Source: Lactarius indigo
Taxonomy: Eukaryota > Basidiomycota > Agaricomycetes > Russulales > Russulaceae
Reading direction: 5' to 3'
Length of the DNA stretch: 64,000 nt
Assembly (NCBI GenBank): GCA_025766275.1
Contig: JAFKAC010000052.1
Location: 248,001-312,000, forward strand
The notes below the pieces were generated by a model. The model saw nothing but the letters and a program-made list of their open reading frames with translations. It searched no databases and was not told the origin of the DNA. Shown here piece by piece: positions 59,205 to 64,000 of this stretch. The stretch's first letter is position 1; each line of letters begins with the position of its first letter. A program made the position numbers and the translations under genes.

Positions 59205-59462
59205 TGGACTATTATATGTGGCATATAAGTGCTTATGATTCTCGTGGTCACATGCAGCCCAGCTGTAAGCGCTTGTAATTCCTGTGAAAGTCTCATGGCC
59301 GAGTTGTAAGTACATACAATGTTTGGACGGCTCTTGTGGCTGCATGATATGCGCATATCATTTCTGGCTAACCCTCATGGCCAAGTTATAATTGCATGCA
59401 ATTTCTGGATGGCTCGTGGCTGGGTTATATGCGCACACTTGTGCGCACATACAATTTCAGGA
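59205..59462. repeat. Minisatellite of about 41 bp with palindromic cores
   Basis: Five to six degenerate units share the frame CTCrTGGCC.AGTT, a palindromic centre, then CAATTTCTGG. Palindromes are centred near 59231, 59271, 59312, 59353, 59397 and 59438, spaced 40-44 bp. The clearest are TGATATGCGCATATCA (59345-59360), AATTGCATGCAATT (59390-59403) and TGCGCACA-CT-TGTGCGCA (59430-59447). Confidence 0.75.
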
Positions 59463-59835
59463 GCCGGCAAAACCCGCACTCCCGACTGTGGGACAGGTTC
59501 ACTTACCCGTGATGACACACCCAATCCTCTCCTGCGGTTGTCTTTTTCTCAATTGGATTCAAAACTCTTCGCGTTGTAAGGCTAGCTCGGGCTCTGGGCC
59601 CGAAATTGACTACTTCTGCCTGTTTCGGCTGTGCTCACTCACCGAATCCTTCACCACTGCAGCCACCTAGATTCCAAGTCAAGTCGTTGCCGCTAAGTGA
59701 TTTCGACTTGGATTTCGACCACCTTCATACACTAATACCCAGCCCTAATCCATCATCTCTGCCTTGTCGCTCTCCAATTCGTTGTCCTCTGCTGCGCATC
59801 AAACCACCTCGTCGGCTCCCTTAGCCACCTTCAAG

Positions 59836-60146
59836 ATGCCATTGGAGAATGCACAGATTGTTGCGCCCGTCGCTGGACTCAGGAGGGGGTGGTATTTTTG
59901 TGCGTCATCATATCTCGTTTCCTTTTGTTTGTATGGCCTCTTGATTCAGCCCCAGCTTGAACGGCACGATCAGCTCAACACACACAAGCCCCACCCCCTT
60001 CCACACTGCCGGGTCCTCCTTCTCCATCCTCGGCGACCCATACGAGTCCGCGCCCTCCTCCCCGCTCGCCCGCTCGTGGTCCTCGTCCCCATCGGCACCC
60101 CAACTTCGCTCCAGGCTCTTCTTTCCCTCACTTACCTCCCCCTTAA
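59836..60146 (+). pseudogene. 5' part of an unknown gene cut by a solo LTR
   Basis: ATG 59836 follows a C-rich leader and begins MPLENAQIVAPVAGLRRGWYF, then a GT donor at 59900 and an acceptor at about 59949 lead to a Ser/Pro-rich exon (SFSILGDPYESAPSSPLARS). At 60147 an LTR begins. Beyond the LTR, 60715-60789 starts with a pyrimidine-rich CTAGTCTCCACAG that could be the acceptor of the next exon. I do not recognise the product. Confidence 0.4.
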
Positions 60147-60714
60147 TGTTACGATTTTCTTGGACTCGTTTCTTTCCTTACCATTATTTCCCTCCCGCAC
60201 TATACGAGCCCTGTACGATTACGCGGACTTTACGATTACCCGGTTTCTATCACGCGCCTTGCTTATCGATGTTCTCCTTTGATAAAGCTTGACATGTGCC
60301 AGTTTCCGACTTGTTCCCTCTCACGCACAACCCCGCGTGATTCTCCTTTATTCTCGATATATCCCTGCTTTGTTCCCTTTATGTTCATTCCTTTCTTCCT
60401 CGGTTTGGCGATGGCGCCATCTGTTTGTAATGGCCATACAATACGATTTCTATTTAACCCTAGTCATACCTAGCTTGTACGGTAGACTAGACTTCTTGTG
60501 TAATACTACACTCGTCTGCGCGAAGTCTCCTTGTTCCCTGACCCTCGTTTTCGCTAGACCTTCGAGTCTTAGCCTCCCTCTACAGTCCAAGTGACGCGCG
60601 TCCTTGTGACTCTTGTGCATCATCTCTACTGAAGTCGAGCCTTTGAGCTTTGACTACCGAGTGATCGACTGACTTGGTACAGGTCGTACTCAACGCCCCT
60701 GTAGTGGCGTTACA
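60147..60714 (+). repeat. Solo LTR, second family
   Basis: Starts TGTTACGATTTT and ends GGCGTTACA, 568 bp, with a TATA-like CTATTTAACC near 60450. It is flanked on both sides by TTAA (60143-60146 and 60715-60718), consistent with a 4-bp target duplication. No internal element sequence adjoins it. It lacks the stem-loop of the other LTR family. Confidence 0.65.
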
Positions 60715-60789
60715 TTAAGTCTAGTCTCCACAGTGGCTCTCACCAGCCGAAGCCGAACACAGTTCGTCAAAGAGTACCTGGAGCAGCAT

Positions 60790-60888
60790 TGTAACGCCAC
60801 TACCGGGGCGTTGAGTACGACCTGTACTGAGTCAGTCAATCGCTCGGTAGTCAAAGCTCAAAGGCTCGACTTCAGTAGGAATGATGCA
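60790..60888 (-). repeat. Inverted 3'-end fragment of the same LTR family
   Basis: This 99-bp block is a near-perfect reverse complement of 60617-60714, the last part of the solo LTR. It begins TGTAACGCCACTACC and stops exactly where the next LTR starts, suggesting that a minus-strand LTR was interrupted by the element on its right. Confidence 0.7.
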
Positions 60889-61398
60889 TGTAACGCCGTC
60901 ACGACGTTAGCTCGACTTGAGCTCTATAGAGGCGGTAACAACTTAGCGAAGGTTCTGAAGACACAGAGGTCCGAACATGACGAATCTCTTGAAGACACGA
61001 AGGTCCAAGCGTAGGTAATGGTGAACACTCGAAGGTGCACTTCTCAAAAGGGGCGATAGAAGAGAGAACGAGATGAAACAACAGAGAAGAAGGAAGAAAC
61101 AAGTGACGATTCAAGAAGACCAAGATGGTGTATCTTGGTCTTCACAAGACAGATTAAATACAAGTCGAGCAGGCTTTCAAGCACTGCTATGAGTCACGGT
61201 AGTGTAGCGTCCAACGTGTCGCGTAAGTAGCTCGAACCCTAATACTACTACTACTAGTATTAGTGGCGTAGTCCTCAGTCATCAATCAGCACGCAATCCC
61301 CTATCGTACTCGTAATCGCCTATCGTAAGTCCGCAACTAATCTACCTTACCGCCGTAGTTGCAACCGGTACAGTAAGGGTATGGGTCGAGACGTAACA
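60889..61398 (-). repeat. 3' LTR of the chromodomain Ty3/gypsy element
   Basis: On the minus strand it starts TGTTACGTCTCG (61398) and ends GACGGCGTTACA (60889), 510 bp. It is preceded by the polypurine tract AGAAGAGGAGGTGA and the pol stop at 61430. A TATA-like TATTTAA lies near 61150, followed by the stem-loop at 61115-61143. Confidence 0.85.
61115..61143. other. Perfect 12-bp LTR stem-loop
   Basis: GAAGACCAAGAT pairs with ATCTTGGTCTTC around a 5-nt loop (ACACC on the minus strand). It is the same structure and position as in the LTRs near 3.8 and 5.1 kb. Confidence 0.8.
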
Positions 61399-61429
61399 TC
61401 ACCTCCTCTTCTAGTGTGAGACCCCTGAC

Positions 61430-64000
61430 TCACCGAAAGTCACGGGCCGGCCAATCGCGCTGTTCATCGGCAATGCGCTCTAACGCGGTAGCGCGCTCCA
61501 AGCGGTAAATCGCGTCGTGCCGGTCGTCTTGTGTGCACTCGATCATTGCGTGGAGTTGGCTCACCCTCGCGCGAAGTCGATCCAGCTCGTAGCTGGCCGC
61601 GCGGAAGCGCGTGACCTCCGCGGTGAGTGACTCGTCGTTAATGCGATTGAGTGCGCGGTCGGTGATCTTGTCCGCCTCGAAGACGACGAGGTCCTCGTGC
61701 GGGTACGTGGGGCGGAGCGCCGCGGATACGTGAGGTTCTGCGTAAAGGGGCTTACCATAGACGTGCGGCGAGCCCGGTATAACCCCCAATATGAGGGGAT
61801 CTGCCCCTCCGATGATCTGGACGTGCGACGCGTCCCTCTCTACTCCGTCCGGCCCGGTGATGGGGTATCGAATGTGATGGGGTCGTCGGTTCGCCCGGAA
61901 CCCTTCAGGCGCAATGACATGCGCGGGGTCTTCGGCGGCGGTGAACGGACGGTGATCGGCGGCACCAGGCACGCGCACACGTCCTCGATACATGGGGGAC
62001 CCGTCGGAGTAGACGAGCCAGGGTGTGATGAGGGGATTATCAGGGTCGCGTTTCGTTCGAAGGAAGGAGTGTCTCGCCGGGTAATAATCTTCGTCGTCAT
62101 GGCCAGCCTCAGCTGCTGCCATCGCTGTCGTCGCTCGCGCATCTCCCTCAGTCGGGCCGCTGCTGAGTCCAGCTGCTCCTTCTGCCATGCTGCCGCTACC
62201 CTCTTCCAGCCCTCCAACTCGTACTCCATCAGCGCTTGAACGCTGGTCGTTGCTCGGGAAAATTCCGCGAACGCCGATGAGGTCGTCGCTTGGGGGGATA
62301 GCGGCGATGGGTTCACATTCGCCGCGATCGTTTCGGAAGACATGGGCGACGGCTTGGTCGTCGTCAGGGGTGGTCGTTGGGTCTGGGAATCTGGTGATGA
62401 CGTTGACCCATTCTTGCGCGGTGATGGGCCCCTCTGCTGGTGCAAGAGGTGTCCATGGCGTGAGCTGAGTGTTGGGAACTTCGGTGTCGCTGTCCTCCGC
62501 CAAGAGGGCTCGGGCGTCTTCTGCGAGGGAGTCGAGGAGCTGCGCCTGTGTGACATGTCGTAGCGGTGAAGTGGGCATAAGAGTAATGGCTGAGCGGAGG
62601 AAGAGGGGATGACTGTCCTCTGTCCGAGCGACTCCCACTTTATCTCTTCTACCGTGGGTTTGCGCTTCCTGATACAGGCGAAGCGCTTCTGGCGCAAAGA
62701 CGTCGTCTTTATTGACCCACTGGTTCTCCGAGTCTGGGTACCCCTTCCATTTGATCAAATATTGAAGGCGTCTTCCCCTGCCGAAATGCCGAGTGTCTAG
62801 GATGGCCTCGACTTCATATTCCTCCTCTCCATCTATCAGTTCGGGCGGCGGTCGTGTGAAATTCTCCCCGTGCAAGGAAGTTTGCTTGTACGGTGTGAGA
62901 AGATCGATGTGAAACACTGGATGGATGCTCCACTGCGTGGGAAGTTCCAATCGGTAGTTGTAGGGGGACATCACCTGCACCACCCGAAAGGGTCCGTGGC
63001 GTCGCGCCGCTAATTTCGCTGTAGGCTGATTGGTTCGGAGATGTTTGCCCTCGAGCCACACGAGGTCGTTGATGTTGAACTTGGGCATATCTTTGTTGCG
63101 CACCCATGACTCTTGCGCCTTCTTTATAAGACGTTGGGCGTTGTCTCTAGCTTCTTTTAGCTGTGTCAGTCGCGTGGTTGCGAGGGGAATGGGAGATGGC
63201 TTATCCATCCAGTCCGCTTGTGGGTTATACCCCATCAGAAGTTGGAACGGCGATTCTTTAGTATGTTCATGTGGCCAGTTGTTGTGCGCAAATTCGGCGA
63301 TTGGTAGGTACGCTTCCCAGTTGTCTTGTCGCTCATTTACCCAGAAGCGTAGGTACTGTTCCAGCCATTGGTTAGTTCGCTCGGACTGTCCATCAGTACG
63401 TGGGTGGTATGCTGTTGATATATTCTGTTGAATTCCCAGAATGCGACATATTTCTCTGGTAAACTTGGATGTAAAGCGTGGGTCGCGATCGCTGATTATT
63501 TTGCGCGGTAGTCCGAAGCGTTTGAACACCTGGGCGACATACAGAGTCGCCGTTTCTTCTGCGGTGATTTCCTCTCGGCATGGGATAAAGATTGAGGCCT
63601 TGCTGCAGTCGTGGTCTGTGACAGTTAGTATGCTGTCATACCCCTTAGAAATGGGGAGTTTGGTGATGAAGTCCACCGCCACCGTGTGGAATGGCATGGC
63701 TTCTAGTATTGGTGTAATGGGATACAGCGCCGCTCGTATGGGCCTCGTGTTGACTTTGTTCCTTTGGCACTCGGCGCAGCCTTGCACGTATTCATATACG
63801 TCTCTTCGAAGTCGCGGCCACCAGTAGTGTCTCTCCAGGATGCGTTGAGTTCTCGTGATTCCCGGGTGGCCATGTATTGGCAAGTCGTGATGGTCGTGTA
63901 TTAGTACTCGTTGAGTCGACGCTGGTCCGGTGATTACGAACCTGCCGTCCTTGTACCATTCTCCTTGTATTTTCTTAAGGCGATAAGGGTCGGTCCATAT
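61430..64000 (-). CDS. Ty3/gypsy pol C-terminal part: integrase, chromodomain and extension (partial)
   Basis: Open from the right edge to TGA at 61430. Order: end of the RNase H/linker region; integrase zinc finger (HGHPGITRTQRILERHYWW with CAECQ); the catalytic core with D in AVDFITKLP, D in SDRDPRF and E in GQSERTNQWLEQ; the GPFRVVQVMSPYNYRLELP region; and a chromodomain (YEVEAILDTRH, YLIKWKGYPDSENQWV). After the chromodomain the frame goes on for about 400 residues, rich in Ala, Asp and Arg, with a C-terminal 200-residue module also found at 4091-4812. No stop or frameshift appears in the visible 857 codons, so this copy is young or active compared with the element at the left edge. Confidence 0.9.
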   Translation of the reverse strand: MWTDPYRLKKIQGEWYKDGRFVITGPASTQRVLIHDHHDLPIHGHPGITRTQRILERHYWWPRLRRDVYEYVQGCAECQRNKVNTRPIRAALYPITPILEAMPFHTVAVDFITKLPISKGYDSILTVTDHDCSKASIFIPCREEITAEETATLYVAQVFKRFGLPRKIISDRDPRFTSKFTREICRILGIQQNISTAYHPRTDGQSERTNQWLEQYLRFWVNERQDNWEAYLPIAEFAHNNWPHEHTKESPFQLLMGYNPQADWMDKPSPIPLATTRLTQLKEARDNAQRLIKKAQESWVRNKDMPKFNINDLVWLEGKHLRTNQPTAKLAARRHGPFRVVQVMSPYNYRLELPTQWSIHPVFHIDLLTPYKQTSLHGENFTRPPPELIDGEEEYEVEAILDTRHFGRGRRLQYLIKWKGYPDSENQWVNKDDVFAPEALRLYQEAQTHGRRDKVGVARTEDSHPLFLRSAITLMPTSPLRHVTQAQLLDSLAEDARALLAEDSDTEVPNTQLTPWTPLAPAEGPITAQEWVNVITRFPDPTTTPDDDQAVAHVFRNDRGECEPIAAIPPSDDLIGVRGIFPSNDQRSSADGVRVGGLEEGSGSMAEGAAGLSSGPTEGDARATTAMAAAEAGHDDEDYYPARHSFLRTKRDPDNPLITPWLVYSDGSPMYRGRVRVPGAADHRPFTAAEDPAHVIAPEGFRANRRPHHIRYPITGPDGVERDASHVQIIGGADPLILGVIPGSPHVYGKPLYAEPHVSAALRPTYPHEDLVVFEADKITDRALNRINDESLTAEVTRFRAASYELDRLRARVSQLHAMIECTQDDRHDAIYRLERATALERIADEQRDWPARDFR

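Noticed and set aside
59205..59462. CRISPR-like array
   Set aside because: Repeats are contiguous degenerate minisatellite units without unique spacers, in a eukaryotic setting.
61840..62697. 285-codon minus-strand frame overlapping pol
   Set aside because: It lies in another frame of the pol extension. Similar residues appear in the same frame at 4091-4402 only because the DNA itself is homologous; the main frame shares more conserved residues and ends at a proper stop.

Overview
The window looks like nuclear DNA of an agaricomycete (mushroom-forming basidiomycete) fungus. Genes are split by many introns of about 45-60 nt with GT..AG ends, and the content is typical of that group: a classical basidiomycete laccase, DUF6535 proteins, a sedolisin, an F-box protein, a DUF3638/DUF3645 giant protein and Ty3/gypsy chromoviral retrotransposons.

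Layout. 1-5.3 kb: a decayed minus-strand Ty3/gypsy element (gag-pol plus its 5' LTR) sits inside the tail of a plus-strand relative, of which a pol C-terminus and 3' LTR remain. 5.3-25.1 kb: four head-to-tail copies of a two-gene unit, a plus-strand DUF6535 membrane-protein gene facing a minus-strand secreted acid phosphatase. Only DUF6535 copy 2 is fully clean (copy 3 has lost its first start codon, copies 1 and 4 each carry one nonsense codon) and only the last phosphatase is intact. 25.4-28.3 kb: a membrane-anchored multicopper oxidase divergent from that phosphatase. 29.1-31.3 kb: an SPFH/band-7 protein. 33.2-34.7 kb: an unrecognised multi-exon gene. 34.7-38.4 kb: gene-poor. 38.4-41.0 kb: a secreted laccase. 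41.3-43.2 kb: an F-box protein. 44.2-44.6 kb: a tyrosinase relic. 45.7-47.8 kb: a sedolisin-family peptidase lacking a catalytic Asp. 49.2-58.9 kb: one eight-exon gene for a 3096-residue DUF3638/DUF3645 protein. 59.2-59.5 kb: a 41-bp minisatellite with palindromic cores. 59.8-64 kb: an LTR pile-up (a solo LTR that interrupts a gene, an inverted LTR fragment, and the 3' end of a chromodomain Ty3/gypsy element running off the edge).

The genes do not form one obvious pathway. Several products would act at the cell surface or outside it (phosphatase, two copper oxidases, peptidase), as expected for a saprotrophic or wood-associated fungus. The most interesting items are the giant protein, whose conserved blocks line up in order with SecA/SF2 helicase motifs, the mosaic tandem array, the multicopper oxidase with 5-nt and 3-nt exons, and the conserved LTR stem-loop. 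Exon boundaries were worked out by hand from splice consensus and reading frame; for DUF6535 copies 1, 2 and 4, the multicopper oxidase and the giant gene the summed exon lengths close to a whole number of codons.
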